A stretch of 64,000 bases of DNA from Lachnospiraceae bacterium (GCA_017397645.1 JAFQIE010000014.1:1-64000); one strand, 5' to 3'. Shown: positions 33,955 through 43,962, numbered from the stretch's first letter. The notes: a model not told the origin generated them from the letters alone. Program-made: numbers and translations.

Positions 33955-34851
33955 TTACGCATTCTCCGGAAAATTAATTTGTCCCTGAAGCCAGATGATT
34001 CCCTTGAATCTTTTGCCCACCTGAGGTTCACCGAATAAATCCATTATATTGATTGCCACATCAAAAGTCAATTCGTTACAGCAAATCGTGAGCACATAAA
34101 TCTGTTCCCCTGTAATGTCGTTTTGGGTCATTCTAACAGCCACTATCTCTCCTAAAACAGAGTACTGGTCACATTCGACACCATAGGGCATAAAATAAGT
34201 ATCCACAATCTGGAAAATATCTTCCGTACGGGCACGATGATGAATCGCATTATAGGTGTCCATATCTTCTGTTGTCAGAGTTTCTATGGCTTCTTCGTCT
34301 CCCTGTCTGGCAGCAGCCAGCAGATTGCGGCGCTCCTGACGGTTCTTTCTGACAGTATTCATCTGTCTTTCTTCCTTATACAGGGGCATAATTACCGTTC
34401 CCTGTACAGACAAACCGGAAAGCGTCAGCGTCGTTCCTACCACCGGCAGCTTTCCGGCAGTTTGTGCCTTTACGTAAGGCAGGCTGTCTTTAACAAAGAA
34501 AATCAAGGTAATACCTACATTGATATCATCGCAAACACCGGCATAGGAATCTTTTTCCGCATGGCGCTCCACAGTAATATCCTCTGTGGAAGTAATACCT
34601 GTACCGGTTAAATAGGGATAGTAGTACTCATAGGTAAATTTTTCTTCCTCGTCAAATCCACCGCACACAGAAACCCCTAATCCGGGAGCAAAATCCTTGC
34701 AAAACTCGCCCAACATCAAATCATCCTTGTTTGTAGCGATTGCGCGCCTGTCGGAATTAACGACAACTTCTGTCAATAATTCCTGCAGTTTTTTCCAACT
34801 CTCTATTTTGCTAAAACCAATGGCACGCATGTATTTGTGCAAGAATTTCAC
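33955..34851 (-). CDS. DUF3881 family protein
   Basis: A 298-aa soluble, acidic protein of unknown function. The opening MRAIGFSKIESWKKLQELL and the ending KRFKGIIWLQGQINF match the DUF3881 proteins of Lachnospiraceae as I remember them; I cannot verify by search. The sequence is a mix of beta-rich segments with a helical, charged central part (EERQMNTVRKNRQERRNLLA). No catalytic motif is evident. It lies 34 nt downstream of serS and so is probably co-transcribed with it. Confidence 0.65.
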   Translation of the reverse strand: MKFLHKYMRAIGFSKIESWKKLQELLTEVVVNSDRRAIATNKDDLMLGEFCKDFAPGLGVSVCGGFDEEEKFTYEYYYPYLTGTGITSTEDITVERHAEKDSYAGVCDDINVGITLIFFVKDSLPYVKAQTAGKLPVVGTTLTLSGLSVQGTVIMPLYKEERQMNTVRKNRQERRNLLAAARQGDEEAIETLTTEDMDTYNAIHHRARTEDIFQIVDTYFMPYGVECDQYSVLGEIVAVRMTQNDITGEQIYVLTICCNELTFDVAINIMDLFGEPQVGKRFKGIIWLQGQINFPENA

Positions 34852-34885
34852 CTCCTTTTCTTTTTATTATATGCGATATTGTTCC

Positions 34886-36172
34886 TTATTTGGTAGGAAC
34901 AATTTTTTCCTTTCCGCCCATGTAAGGACGCAAGGCAACGGGAATCTTGATAGATCCGTCTTCGTTTACATTGTTTTCCAGGAAAGCAATCAAGCCTCTG
35001 GGGGTCGCCAATACAGTGTTATTTAATGTATGCACATAGTAGGTACCATTTTCACCCTTGGTTCGGATGCCAAGGCGTCTTGCCTGCGCGTCGCCCAATG
35101 TAGAGCAAGAACCAACCTCAAAATATTTCTGCTGTCTGGGACTCCAAGCCTCCACATCACAGGATTTTACCTTCAAATCCGCCAAATCTCCACTACAGCA
35201 CTCCAAGGTACGCACGGGAATGTCCAGGCTGCGGAAGAATTCAACCGTATAAGACCACATTTTATCGTACCATTCCATAGAATCTTCAGGTTTGCACAGA
35301 ACTACCATTTCCTGCTTCTCAAACTGATGTACACGGTACACGCCTCTTTCCTCAATTCCGTGGGAGCCTACTTCCTTTCTAAAGCAAGGAGAGTAAGAAG
35401 TCATACTGATGGGAAGATTTTTTTCCTCTACTATTTGTCCCTGGAACTTTCCAATCATAGAATGTTCACTTGTACCGATTAAGTATAAATCCTCGCCTTC
35501 AATCTTATACATCATAGCTTCCATTTCTGCGAAGCTCATTACACCGGTCACCACATTACTTCTAATCATAAAAGGGGGTATACAATAGGTGAAGCCCTTA
35601 TCAATCATAAAATCTCTTGCGTAACTGAGCATCGCAGAGTGAATTCTCGCCGCGTCACCCATCAAATAGTAAAAACCATTGCCACTGGTTCGTCCTGCAG
35701 AATCCTTATCCAAACCACTGATACTGTTCAAAATATCTGCATGATAAGGCACCTCAAAAGCAGGTACAATCGGCTCACCATATTTTTGAATTTCCACATT
35801 TTCATTGTCATCCTTACCAATGGGAACGGAAGGGTCAATGATGTTAGGGATAGTCATCATGATTTTCTTGATTTTTTCCTGAAGTTCAGGTTCAATTGCC
35901 TCTAATTCTGCCAATCTCTTGGCGTTTGCAGCCACTTCTGCCTTCTTAGCTTCAGCTTCTTCCTTTTTGCCCTGTGCCATTAAGCCACCGATTTCCTTAG
36001 AAATCTTGTTCTTAGCGGCACGCAAATCATCACCCTCCTGCTTTACGGCTCTTACCTGCGCGTCTAAAGCGATGACTTCATCCACCAACGGTAACTTTTC
36101 ATCCTGGAATTTCTTTTTGATATTCTCCTTTACAAGATCCGGATTTTCTCTCAAAAACTTAATATCTATCAT
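34886..36172 (-). CDS. serS: Serine--tRNA ligase
   Basis: A 428-aa class II aminoacyl-tRNA synthetase. The N-terminal ~100 residues form the long helical arm that grips the tRNA-Ser variable arm (AVKQEGDDLRAAKNKISKEI). The catalytic core shows motif 2 (SPCFRKEVGSHGIEERGVYR, followed by VHQFEKQEMV) and motif 3 near LRPYMGGKEKIVP. Full family length (about 425 aa). No T-box precedes it. It is followed at 34 nt by the DUF3881 gene. Confidence 0.97.
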   Translation of the reverse strand: MIDIKFLRENPDLVKENIKKKFQDEKLPLVDEVIALDAQVRAVKQEGDDLRAAKNKISKEIGGLMAQGKKEEAEAKKAEVAANAKRLAELEAIEPELQEKIKKIMMTIPNIIDPSVPIGKDDNENVEIQKYGEPIVPAFEVPYHADILNSISGLDKDSAGRTSGNGFYYLMGDAARIHSAMLSYARDFMIDKGFTYCIPPFMIRSNVVTGVMSFAEMEAMMYKIEGEDLYLIGTSEHSMIGKFQGQIVEEKNLPISMTSYSPCFRKEVGSHGIEERGVYRVHQFEKQEMVVLCKPEDSMEWYDKMWSYTVEFFRSLDIPVRTLECCSGDLADLKVKSCDVEAWSPRQQKYFEVGSCSTLGDAQARRLGIRTKGENGTYYVHTLNNTVLATPRGLIAFLENNVNEDGSIKIPVALRPYMGGKEKIVPTK

Positions 36173-36207
36173 GATTTATTCCTCCTGTTGTCGAACATAT
36201 GTTTGTT

Positions 36208-36714
36208 TTATTGTTTGTTGCTATTGATAGCCATTGCCATTGCTTCGGACTCTTCCTTACTCAGATCCAGCTTGCATTTTCCATTCCAGACTTCCTTTGC
36301 ATAGGAATAGCAACCTTCCGTACTATGTACAGAGTTTATGATATATCCGCAATTGTTCTCATCCAGCAACACCAAGCAGAAACTCAACTGTCCACCCATC
36401 TGCTGAAAAGCGTCGTATTTTACCAAGCCAAGCTTCTGATAGGTACTTTGAAGTCTTCTTCTCTGGTCTTTTAACTCTTTCCTGTTTTTCTCAGTTGCTT
36501 CTTTTAAATGAGAGATGTCTTCTATCGCTCTAACTACGGCTTCTTCTAAATTCTGTCCACTTCTGCCGGTCATAAACCTCTTTAAACGATGTTTTATTCT
36601 CGAGGTATTTGATAACTGGACAATCAGCAGCACAATGGTAGTAATCAGCAAAACGGCCAAGACCAGCATGCCAATGATGATTGTGTCCGTACTTATATTA
36701 AATATTGTCTCCAT
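36208..36714 (-). CDS. DUF4446 membrane protein
   Basis: A 168-aa protein: one N-terminal transmembrane helix (about residues 12-32), a charged coiled-coil stretch (AIEDISHLKEATEKNRKELK), then a small C-terminal domain (YQKLGLVKYDAFQQMGGQLS, FCLVLLDENNCGYIINSVHS). This is the DUF4446 layout, commonly found beside parB in Clostridia. Function unknown; the neighbourhood hints at a link with chromosome segregation or the division site. It starts 15 nt after the parB stop. Confidence 0.88.
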   Translation of the reverse strand: METIFNISTDTIIIGMLVLAVLLITTIVLLIVQLSNTSRIKHRLKRFMTGRSGQNLEEAVVRAIEDISHLKEATEKNRKELKDQRRRLQSTYQKLGLVKYDAFQQMGGQLSFCLVLLDENNCGYIINSVHSTEGCYSYAKEVWNGKCKLDLSKEESEAMAMAINSNKQ

Positions 36715-36729
36715 TTGTTTATCCTTCCC

Positions 36730-37641
36730 TTAGTTTCTTATAGAATCAAATATTCTATCCAGATCCTCATGATTGTAGAACTCTATCTCAATCTTTCCGG
36801 ATCCATCTCCCTTGGGCTTAATGGATACCTTGGTACTGAGCTTCTGCTTCATTTTCTCTTCTAAATCCTGATAAATAGCAGTCAGCGTTGTGTTTTCGTC
36901 CACTTTTTTAGGTTTTGCAGGCTTGTTCAAATTCTTGACCAGCTTTTCTACCTCACGAACGCTCATTTTTTCGTCAAAGACTCTCTGGGCAATGTTGTAC
37001 TGCTCGTCCTTATCTTCGATAGCCAGCAAGGCTCGTGCGTGTCCGGTGGAAATTTTATCGTCAATCACCATCTCCTGCACTGCATCGCATAATTTCAACA
37101 ATCTGACAGAGTTGGTGATGGCTGTACGACTCTTGGAAACTCTTTCCGCCACTTCATCTTGTTTCATGTGAAACTCTGTCAACAATCTCTTGTATGCCTG
37201 CGCTTCTTCGATGGGATTCAAATCCTCACGTTGAATGTTCTCAATCAAAGAGATTTCTGCGATTTCCTGCTCGGAATAATCACGGATAATCACAGGTACT
37301 TCCTTTAATCCAGCCAATTTTGCTGCTCTCCAACGACGCTCGCCGGCAATAATTTCATAGTGATCTTTTCTATCTTGTACCAAAATGGGCTGTAACAGAC
37401 CGAACTGTTTGATGGAATCTGCTAATTCCTGCAGCGCATCTTCATCAAAATTTTTACGAGGCTGCTTCCTGTTAGGCTCTACCTTGGTAATCTTTACCAC
37501 GGAATCCGGCTTTTTTGCCTCCTCCGGAGCGGGCTCAACCGTTTTTCCGGGTGCGTTTGTCTTTGGTTTTACTTCGCCAACCATGTTGGGAATCAGTGAA
37601 TCCAAACCTTTTCCTAATCCTCTTCCTGCTTTTGTAGCCAT
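36730..37641 (-). CDS. parB: Chromosome-partitioning protein ParB (Spo0J)
   Basis: A 303-aa CTP-dependent DNA clamp that loads at parS. It starts RGLGKGLDSLIPNM, carries the CTPase/ParB N-domain (QLADSIKQFGLLQPILVQ-like, EIIAGERRWRAAKLAGLKEV, SLIENIQREDLNPIEEAQAY) and the central HTH that reads parS (KQDEVAERVSKSRTAITNSV). The C-terminal dimerisation tail is present. Its likely targets are the parS sites at 38557-38687, next to parA. Twelve nt follow parA. Confidence 0.97.
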   Translation of the reverse strand: MATKAGRGLGKGLDSLIPNMVGEVKPKTNAPGKTVEPAPEEAKKPDSVVKITKVEPNRKQPRKNFDEDALQELADSIKQFGLLQPILVQDRKDHYEIIAGERRWRAAKLAGLKEVPVIIRDYSEQEIAEISLIENIQREDLNPIEEAQAYKRLLTEFHMKQDEVAERVSKSRTAITNSVRLLKLCDAVQEMVIDDKISTGHARALLAIEDKDEQYNIAQRVFDEKMSVREVEKLVKNLNKPAKPKKVDENTTLTAIYQDLEEKMKQKLSTKVSIKPKGDGSGKIEIEFYNHEDLDRIFDSIRN

Positions 37642-37653
37642 AATAACCTCTTT

Positions 37654-38418
37654 CTATTTATTGTTGTCTATGATTTCCTGTGCCAAATTCTTATATGCCT
37701 CTGCTCCTGCGGATCTGGAATCATACAGATTGATGGGCAAACCGAAGCTGGGAGCTTCTGCTAAACGGATATTTCTAGGTATTAGTGTATTATATACCTT
37801 TTGATTCAGGTTTTGTTTCACGTTTTCCACCACCTGCATGGAAAGATTGGTTCTGGCATCATACATAGTAAACACCACACCTTCCATATATAAATCCGGA
37901 TTCAATCTTTCTTTTACGAGATTTATGGTATGTATCAACTGGCTTAATCCCTCCAATGCGTAATACTCACACTGAATCGGCACAAGCACACTATCTGCCG
38001 TCGTCATGGAATTGATGGTCAACATATTCAAGGAAGGAGGACAGTCAATGATAATGTAGTCATAATCTTCCTTAATATAATCCACTTCATCTTTTAGAAT
38101 ATATTCTTTCTTCTCAACACCAATCAGCTCTATCTCTGCCGCTGCCAAATTTACATTTGCAGGAATTACTTCCACGCCTTCCATAGCGCCCGGATAAATA
38201 CAATCTCCGATAGAACATTCCCCCAACATCAATTCATATATGGTATTGTCCAGATTATTCTTATCAATTCCGAGTCCACTTGTTGTATTTCCCTGGGGAT
38301 CCGTGTCGATTACCAACACTTTCTTGCCAAGTTCAGCAAGGGATGCGGCTAAATTAATGGATGTGGTGGTCTTTCCTACGCCACCTTTTTGGTTTGCAAC
38401 CGCTATTGTTTTTCCCAT
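37654..38418 (-). CDS. parA: Chromosome-partitioning ATPase ParA (Soj)
   Basis: A 254-aa deviant Walker ATPase with KGGVGKTT at residues 11-18, LVIDTDPQGNTTSG, and IIDCPPSLNMLTINSM. It lacks an N-terminal HTH, as in chromosomal Soj. It works with ParB in origin segregation and influences DnaA activity in Bacillus. ATG is preceded by AAAGGAAG. First gene of parA-parB-DUF4446. Confidence 0.97.
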   Translation of the reverse strand: MGKTIAVANQKGGVGKTTTSINLAASLAELGKKVLVIDTDPQGNTTSGLGIDKNNLDNTIYELMLGECSIGDCIYPGAMEGVEVIPANVNLAAAEIELIGVEKKEYILKDEVDYIKEDYDYIIIDCPPSLNMLTINSMTTADSVLVPIQCEYYALEGLSQLIHTINLVKERLNPDLYMEGVVFTMYDARTNLSMQVVENVKQNLNQKVYNTLIPRNIRLAEAPSFGLPINLYDSRSAGAEAYKNLAQEIIDNNK

Positions 38419-38556
38419 GATTTCACCTTCCTTTGAGTAGCCCTTACATTATAGCATTATTCTTTTAGGATAGCCATAACAATTTATAGTAAAATTGCTT
38501 TTTTCTAAAACACTATATATAGTCTATAATTTTCTTTCTAAATCTTATTATTACAA

Positions 38557-38572
38557 TGTTTCACGTGAAAAT
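38557..38572. other. parS: Imperfect parS site
   Basis: TGTTTCACGTGAAAAT matches the 16-bp parS consensus at 14 positions. A weaker half-like copy (TGTTTCACGGAAATTG) begins at 38580. Confidence 0.7.
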
Positions 38573-38616
38573 TTCTTAATGTTTCACGGAAATTGTTACA
38601 ATATATTGGGTAAAAT

Positions 38617-38632
38617 TGTTTCACGTGAAACA
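38617..38632. other. parS: parS site (perfect)
   Basis: TGTTTCACGTGAAACA, an exact match to the bacterial parS consensus, about 200 bp upstream of parA and 8 kb from oriC. Confidence 0.95.
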
Positions 38633-38659
38633 TTATCTTGTGTTGTGGTTTAGGGCAGT

Positions 38660-38687
38660 AAGGAATGTTTCACGTGAAACATTCCTT
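38660..38687. other. parS: parS site within a 28-bp perfect palindrome
   Basis: The 16-bp parS core (38666-38681) is exact, and the symmetry extends six more bases on each side (AAGGAA ... TTCCTT) to give a 28-bp perfect palindrome. Confidence 0.95.
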
Positions 38688-38914
38688 GATATGATTTATA
38701 CCTACATACAATATATAGAACAACGTACTTGCTTGAGTGCTATTAACAAATAGATAAATTGGATTTTATCTATTTTATTGTTTTCCTGACCTTAGGAAAA
38801 TATTTATCTACACTTTTACTAATGTTTTCACAAGTTAACCTATATAACATAACCCCATACATACGAACTATGATCTATGTCGTCCCTCGTTCCAAGGAGC
38901 TCGGTCAAATCTGG

Positions 38915-39079
38915 TTTACCTACTACATAACAATTCTGGAGCTGTAGTCTGTAAGTTTCCGACAAAACTTCTATGTTTTACCCACCCAGGGAACACTTTT
39001 AGTTTACAATAGGTAATAATGTTGCGAAACGCCCGTTTTTTACCTACTGCGCATCTATTCCCGATACATAATAGGTAAA
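38915..39079. repeat. Four copies of TTTACCTAYT-like motif in the parA-rsmG intergenic region
   Basis: TTTACCTACT occurs at 38915-38924 and 39039-39048; reverse-complement copies AATAGGTAAT and AATAGGTAAA lie at 39008-39017 and 39070-39079. A further TTTTACCCACC at about 38977 is related. The rest of 38688-39130 shows no gene I can support. Confidence 0.55.
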
Positions 39080-39130
39080 TGAATGACGAAGCGCCTTAAT
39101 TGCAGTTGTTATTTCGTTAATATATATTCT

Positions 39131-39853
39131 TTATATCGGCTCTTTCGCCGGCAAACCTGCTTTTCTAGGGTACTTTCCGGGTGTGGGTTTTTCCTTCCTT
39201 ATGACCACCAAGTTCCTATAAATGTCCGTACCTGGCAACTGGAATTCTACCTGTTTCTCTTCCTTCCCACCTAGAATCTGTATTGCGCTCCCTGCCTCCG
39301 TCATCTCCTGGGTAAGTTTCTCGGATTTATATGCCACAAATCTGCCACCTACTTTTACATAAGGTAAACAATACTCTGATAAGGTAGAAAGGTTTGCCAC
39401 AGCACGGGAAACGCACAAATCATACTTTTCTCTCAATTTACCGGGCTTGGAAAAATCCTCTGCGCGTCCATGAATGGTTTCTACACCGGTTAATCCCAGT
39501 TCCTCGATAACAGCATCTAGGAAGGAAATTCTTTTGTTGAGGGAATCCAACAAAGTAACCTTTAATTCAGGGAATGCGATTTTGAGTGCTAGTCCGGGAA
39601 ATCCTGCACCTGTACCCACATCAATGACAGATAATGGTTTGGAAAGGTCCATCGACTTGATGAGGGACGCACTGTCAACAAAGTGCTTTTTCATCACTTC
39701 GTCGTACGACGTAATCGCAGTCAAGTTCATTACAGAATTCCATTCTAGCAAAAGCTCATAATAACGGATAAACTGCTCGACTTGGCTATCTGTCAGCGTC
39801 ACCCCGATGGCCTGCATATCTTTTTCAAAAGTATCGGTATTGTACTTGTTCAC
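39131..39853 (-). CDS. rsmG: 16S rRNA (guanine(527)-N7)-methyltransferase RsmG
   Basis: A 240-aa SAM-dependent methyltransferase (GidB) that modifies G527 of 16S rRNA. SAM site VIDVGTGAGFPGLALKIAFP, then VTLLDSLNKRISFLD and YDLCVSRAVANLSTLSEYCL are diagnostic. GTG at 39853 (AGGAG, 7 nt) gives the correct N-terminus; a start 150 nt farther up would add 50 residues inside mnmG. Follows mnmG by 14 nt. Confidence 0.95.
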   Translation of the reverse strand: MNKYNTDTFEKDMQAIGVTLTDSQVEQFIRYYELLLEWNSVMNLTAITSYDEVMKKHFVDSASLIKSMDLSKPLSVIDVGTGAGFPGLALKIAFPELKVTLLDSLNKRISFLDAVIEELGLTGVETIHGRAEDFSKPGKLREKYDLCVSRAVANLSTLSEYCLPYVKVGGRFVAYKSEKLTQEMTEAGSAIQILGGKEEKQVEFQLPGTDIYRNLVVIRKEKPTPGKYPRKAGLPAKEPI

Positions 39854-39867
39854 AAGGAATCTCCTTT

Positions 39868-41781
39868 TTAATGCTCTAAATATACCAGCAACACGGAAAT
39901 ATCTGCCGGTGAAACACCGGAAATTCTGGAAGCTTGTCCGATAGAGGCGGGACGGAAGCTCTTTAATTTCTGCCTTGCTTCCAAACGAAGGGAAGGCACG
40001 CAATCATAATCAATATCTTCCGGTATTTTCTTTTCTTCCATTTTTCTATACTGCTCTACCTGTTTGCGCTGTCTGATAATATATCCTTCGTACTTAACTT
40101 CAATTTCCACCTGCTCAATCACATCTTCAGGCAAAGTAGGCATTCCGCACAGTTCCATGGCGAAGGCTTCTCTTTCTTTATCAATTTCCTTCAGACATTC
40201 ATAAGTCAGTTCCGGTCTGCAAATCAATTCTGCCATGGAAGCTGCAGTTTTCAAGGTGGCACTGTTGTGTGACTCTAAAAATGCTTGGATTTCCTTGTTG
40301 GCGCCTACATTTGTGGACTTTAATCTGGCTATCTCTGCCTGTATCAATCGTTCTTTTTCCAAAAGCGCTTGGTATTGTTCCTCGGAAATCAGTCCAACCT
40401 CATATCCTTTTTTACGCAGACGGATATCCGCATTGTCCTGACGAAGAAGTAAGCGATATTCTGCCCGGGAAGTCATCATACGATAGGGCTCTCTGTTTTC
40501 TTTGGTAACCAAATCGTCAATCAAAACACCTATATAACTTTCCGAACGGTCTAAAACCAAAGGGTCTCTTCCAAAAATCGACATTGCCGCATTGATTCCT
40601 GCTACCAAGCCCTGAGCTGCCGCTTCCTCATAGCCACTGCTTCCATTAAACTGTCCTGCACTGAACAATCCCTTGATATCTATAAATTCCAAGGATGCAT
40701 CCAATTGGCGTGCATTGATACAATCGTACTCTATAGCATAGGCATTACGGACAATCTTGCAATTTTCTAATCCGGGTACCGTACGATACATGCGAATCTG
40801 CACATCTTCCGGCAAAGAGGAAGACATACCGCTCACATACATTTCGTTGGTGTGCAAACCTTCCGGCTCTAAAAATACCTGATGTCTTTCTTTATCAGAA
40901 AACTTTACTACTTTATCTTCGATAGAAGGACAGTATCTGGGGCCGGTTCCTTCTATGATGCCGGCATAAATCGGCGATCTGTCCAAATTAGCCCGGATGA
41001 TATCATGGGTTTCTTCATTAGTATAAGTCAGCCAGCAGGAAACCTGTTCTTTTTGAATAGACGCAGGATCCGTGGAATAAGAAAATGGAACTATTCTCTC
41101 GTCGCCGAACTGCTCTTCCATCTTAGAAAAATCAATACTTCTCCTATCCATTCTGGCGGGCGTTCCGGTTTTGAACCGGTTCATCTCCACGCCGAGCGCA
41201 TTTAAGGAATCCGTCAAATGTGTGGCTGCCTGTAAACCGTTAGGCCCGGTATAGGTAATCGCCTCACCACACAGACACCTTGCACGCAAATAGGTTCCGG
41301 TACAAAGAATCACGGCCTTACACTCATAAATTGTTCCTGTATATATCTTAACACCTGTGATTTTCTTCTTATTGTCTGGCATATTTTCCCAAAGTAAATC
41401 GCATACTTCCGCCTGTTTAATGGTCAGATGTTCCTGATTTTCCAGAACTTTACGCATTTCTCTGGTATAATCCGCCTTGTCCGCCTGCGCGCGTAAGGAA
41501 TGCACCGCAGGACCCTTGGAAACATTCAGCATTTTAGACTGGATAAAGGTTTTGTCAATGTTTTTACCCATTTCTCCGCCAAGGGCATCCAGTTCCCTCA
41601 CCAAATGTCCTTTACTGGTACCACCAATATTCGGATTGCAGGGCATCAGCGCGATACTATCCACACTGACCGTAAAAATTACTGTCTCAAGCCCAAGTCT
41701 GGCACATGCAAGAGCCGCCTCACATCCGGCATGTCCCGCACCTACCACGCATACATCTACTTTTACTCGAAATTCTGACAT
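39868..41781 (-). CDS. mnmG: tRNA U34 carboxymethylaminomethyl synthesis enzyme MnmG (GidA)
   Basis: A 637-aa FAD protein that with MnmE installs the cmnm5 group on U34 of several tRNAs. FAD-binding [19 protein letters not shown] is near the start; [20 protein letters not shown], the Cys-containing FAD-reducing motifs ([14 protein letters not shown]) and [20 protein letters not shown] are hallmarks. The C-terminal helical domain, which binds MnmE, ends [13 protein letters not shown]. It is 24 nt after mnmE. Confidence 0.97.
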   Translation of the reverse strand: MSEFRVKVDVCVVGAGHAGCEAALACARLGLETVIFTVSVDSIALMPCNPNIGGTSKGHLVRELDALGGEMGKNIDKTFIQSKMLNVSKGPAVHSLRAQADKADYTREMRKVLENQEHLTIKQAEVCDLLWENMPDNKKKITGVKIYTGTIYECKAVILCTGTYLRARCLCGEAITYTGPNGLQAATHLTDSLNALGVEMNRFKTGTPARMDRRSIDFSKMEEQFGDERIVPFSYSTDPASIQKEQVSCWLTYTNEETHDIIRANLDRSPIYAGIIEGTGPRYCPSIEDKVVKFSDKERHQVFLEPEGLHTNEMYVSGMSSSLPEDVQIRMYRTVPGLENCKIVRNAYAIEYDCINARQLDASLEFIDIKGLFSAGQFNGSSGYEEAAAQGLVAGINAAMSIFGRDPLVLDRSESYIGVLIDDLVTKENREPYRMMTSRAEYRLLLRQDNADIRLRKKGYEVGLISEEQYQALLEKERLIQAEIARLKSTNVGANKEIQAFLESHNSATLKTAASMAELICRPELTYECLKEIDKEREAFAMELCGMPTLPEDVIEQVEIEVKYEGYIIRQRKQVEQYRKMEEKKIPEDIDYDCVPSLRLEARQKLKSFRPASIGQASRISGVSPADISVLLVYLEH

Positions 41782-41805
41782 TTTTTCATGCCTTTCTCAT
41801 CGTAT

Positions 41806-43227
41806 TTATTTTCCCATACAGAATTTAGAAAAAATCTCCTGTACTAAATCGTCATCCACTTCTTCACCAATAATATGACCCAAAGCAGCATAAGCACTCA
41901 TCAAGTCTATAGAATAGAAGTCCTCCGGCATTTCATCTTCCGCAGATCTTTTTACCATTTTCATGCTTTCCAGTGCTTCCATCAATGCCTCTTTGTGGCG
42001 CAAATTTGTAATCACCACTTCATGATTTATGTTGATTTGTCCTCGGAAAAACATATCCTTAATGGTTTCTTCCAATTCTTCTAATCCGATATGCTCTGTG
42101 ATGGAGGTACGGATTACCTTGGTTTCAACACATCCTTGCTCTTGCAGAAGTGCTTCTAATTCTTCCTCTTTAACTTTTTGTACCAAATCTGTTTTGTTTA
42201 ATAAAACAATAGCTTTTTTATCTTTGATCAACGGGATAATTTCCCGATCACTTTCATCCAAATGAACGGAGGCATCTACTACATACACAATCAAATCTGC
42301 ATCACCGGCAAATTTCTTTGCTTTTTCAACACCGATTTTTTCCACCACATCCTCCGTGTTACGGATACCGGCAGTATCAATAATATTCAAACTGATGCCC
42401 TTTAATCTAATGGTCTCTTCCAATACATCTCTGGTGGTGCCGGCGATGTCCGTTACAATCGCACGGTCCACTCCTAACAGGGCGTTTAAAAGGGAGGATT
42501 TCCCGGCATTTGGTTTACCTACTATAACAGTAGAAATGCCTTCTTTCATTAGTTTTCCATTATCTGCACTGTCAATCAATTTCTGCAATCTATAGATAAT
42601 CTCTTCTACTTTTTTTGTCAGCTTCTCACTGTAGCCCTCTAAACTGATGTGTTCCGGGTCATCCAGTGCAGCTTCGATAAAAGCCAGCTCATACAAAATT
42701 TCACTTCGCAGGAGCTTAACCTGATCAGAAAGCAACCCTTTTAATTGATTGACCGCGGATTTATGGGCAAATTCATTTTGGGAATGAATCAAATCAATCA
42801 CTGCTTCTGCTTTTGCCAAGTCCATTTTACCGTTTAAAAATGCCCTTTTCGTGAATTCTCCCGGCTCTGCCAATCGGGCTCCGTTACGGATTGTACATTC
42901 CAACACCTTTTGCAATACCAGCAAGCCACCATGACAGTGGATTTCTACCGTATCTTCACCGGTAAAACTTTTTGGAGCCCTCATCACTACAGCCATCACT
43001 TCATCCAAAATATGTTCTTTCCACGAAGAATCGTCATCTTCTCCATCTACCACAAAACCATATTGCAATAAATGACTGGGCATGTCTGCTAAAACTTTTT
43101 TTCCGGAAGACATGCGGAATAAGCGGTCTCCCACCATGACAGCCTCGGGACCGCTGATTCTGATGATTCCTATGCCGGAATCCGTTAATCCTGTTGCAAT
43201 TGCAGCGATTGTATCTTTTTTAAACAT
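41806..43227 (-). CDS. mnmE: tRNA-modification GTPase MnmE (TrmE)
   Basis: A 473-aa GTPase partner of MnmG. N-terminal formyl-THF-binding domain (TIAAIATGLTDSGIGIIRIS), helical domain, and the inserted G domain with GKPNAGKSS, DIAGTTRDV, DTAGI and LNKTDL. It ends FCMGK, matching the catalytic C-x-G-K tail. ATG 43227 with GAGG 8 nt upstream is right; a start 96 nt earlier adds a non-homologous tail. Confidence 0.97.
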   Translation of the reverse strand: MFKKDTIAAIATGLTDSGIGIIRISGPEAVMVGDRLFRMSSGKKVLADMPSHLLQYGFVVDGEDDDSSWKEHILDEVMAVVMRAPKSFTGEDTVEIHCHGGLLVLQKVLECTIRNGARLAEPGEFTKRAFLNGKMDLAKAEAVIDLIHSQNEFAHKSAVNQLKGLLSDQVKLLRSEILYELAFIEAALDDPEHISLEGYSEKLTKKVEEIIYRLQKLIDSADNGKLMKEGISTVIVGKPNAGKSSLLNALLGVDRAIVTDIAGTTRDVLEETIRLKGISLNIIDTAGIRNTEDVVEKIGVEKAKKFAGDADLIVYVVDASVHLDESDREIIPLIKDKKAIVLLNKTDLVQKVKEEELEALLQEQGCVETKVIRTSITEHIGLEELEETIKDMFFRGQININHEVVITNLRHKEALMEALESMKMVKRSAEDEMPEDFYSIDLMSAYAALGHIIGEEVDDDLVQEIFSKFCMGK

Positions 43228-43280
43228 ACTGCTTTCCTCTATATAAATTATAGAAAAAATTTTTTTAAACCTAAATGCAC

Positions 43281-43318
43281 TAAAAAGGCTGTTACAATCA
43301 TTATAATTGCAACAGCCC
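43281..43318 (-). terminator. Terminator after jag
   Basis: Minus strand: GGCTGTTGCAAT/ATTGTAACAGCC stem (one mismatch) with loop TATAATG, then TTTTTAG. Splits yidC-jag from mnmE-mnmG-rsmG. Confidence 0.85.
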
Positions 43319-43329
43319 TTCATTAAAAG

Positions 43330-43962
43330 TTATTTCTGCAAAGTTACAACAACTCTTCTGAAAGGCTCCTCGCCCTCACTGTGAGTGGTAACATATTTAT
43401 CGCCCTGCAAAGCCGAATGAATAATTCTTCTTTCATAGGGATTCATGGGTTCCAAAGTAACCGCTCTCTTTGTTCTCTTTACTTTGTAAGCAATATTCTT
43501 TGCCAAATTCTCCAATGTATCTTTGCGTCTTTGTCTGTAGTTTTCTGTGTCAACCTTTACACGGATGTAATCAGATGCACCTTTGTTAACTACCAATGAA
43601 ACCAGATACTGGAGAGAGTCCAAAGTCTGACCTCTTTTTCCAATCAAAACACCCATGTCTTCGCCTTCTAAATTGATATCCATGGTGTTTTCTGTTTCGT
43701 CATAGGATACTGTTACAACCACTTCCATTTCCATCGCTGCAAATACTTCCTTTAAGAATTCCTTTGCAACTTCTGAAACATCCCCTTTTTCCTTCTTTAC
43801 GGATGCTTTAATGACAGCGGGTTTTGCTCCCAAACCTAAGAATCCGGAAGAACCTTCATCTATTACTTCATATTCTAATCTGTCACTGGTGATTCCTAAT
43901 TTTTGGCACGCATCAGTAATTGCTTCTTCAACTGTTTTTGCTGATACTTCTATAAATTCCAT
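43330..43962 (-). CDS. jag: SpoIIIJ-associated RNA-binding protein Jag (KhpB)
   Basis: A 210-aa protein with the full Jag layout: Jag-N domain (EFIEVSAKTVEEAITDACQK), a KH-type domain with GKRGQTLDSLQYL, and an R3H domain at the C-terminus (MNPYERRIIHSALQGDKYV, followed by TTHSEGEEPFRRVVV). It binds RNA and, in cocci, affects division and cell elongation. It lies 15 nt after yidC, the usual pairing. Confidence 0.95.
   Translation of the reverse strand: MEFIEVSAKTVEEAITDACQKLGITSDRLEYEVIDEGSSGFLGLGAKPAVIKASVKKEKGDVSEVAKEFLKEVFAAMEMEVVVTVSYDETENTMDINLEGEDMGVLIGKRGQTLDSLQYLVSLVVNKGASDYIRVKVDTENYRQRRKDTLENLAKNIAYKVKRTKRAVTLEPMNPYERRIIHSALQGDKYVTTHSEGEEPFRRVVVTLQK

Noticed and set aside
38759-38947. 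Plus-strand frame of 62 codons in the parA-rsmG gap
   Set aside because: No ribosome binding site, hydrophobic random composition; interrupted by nothing conserved.
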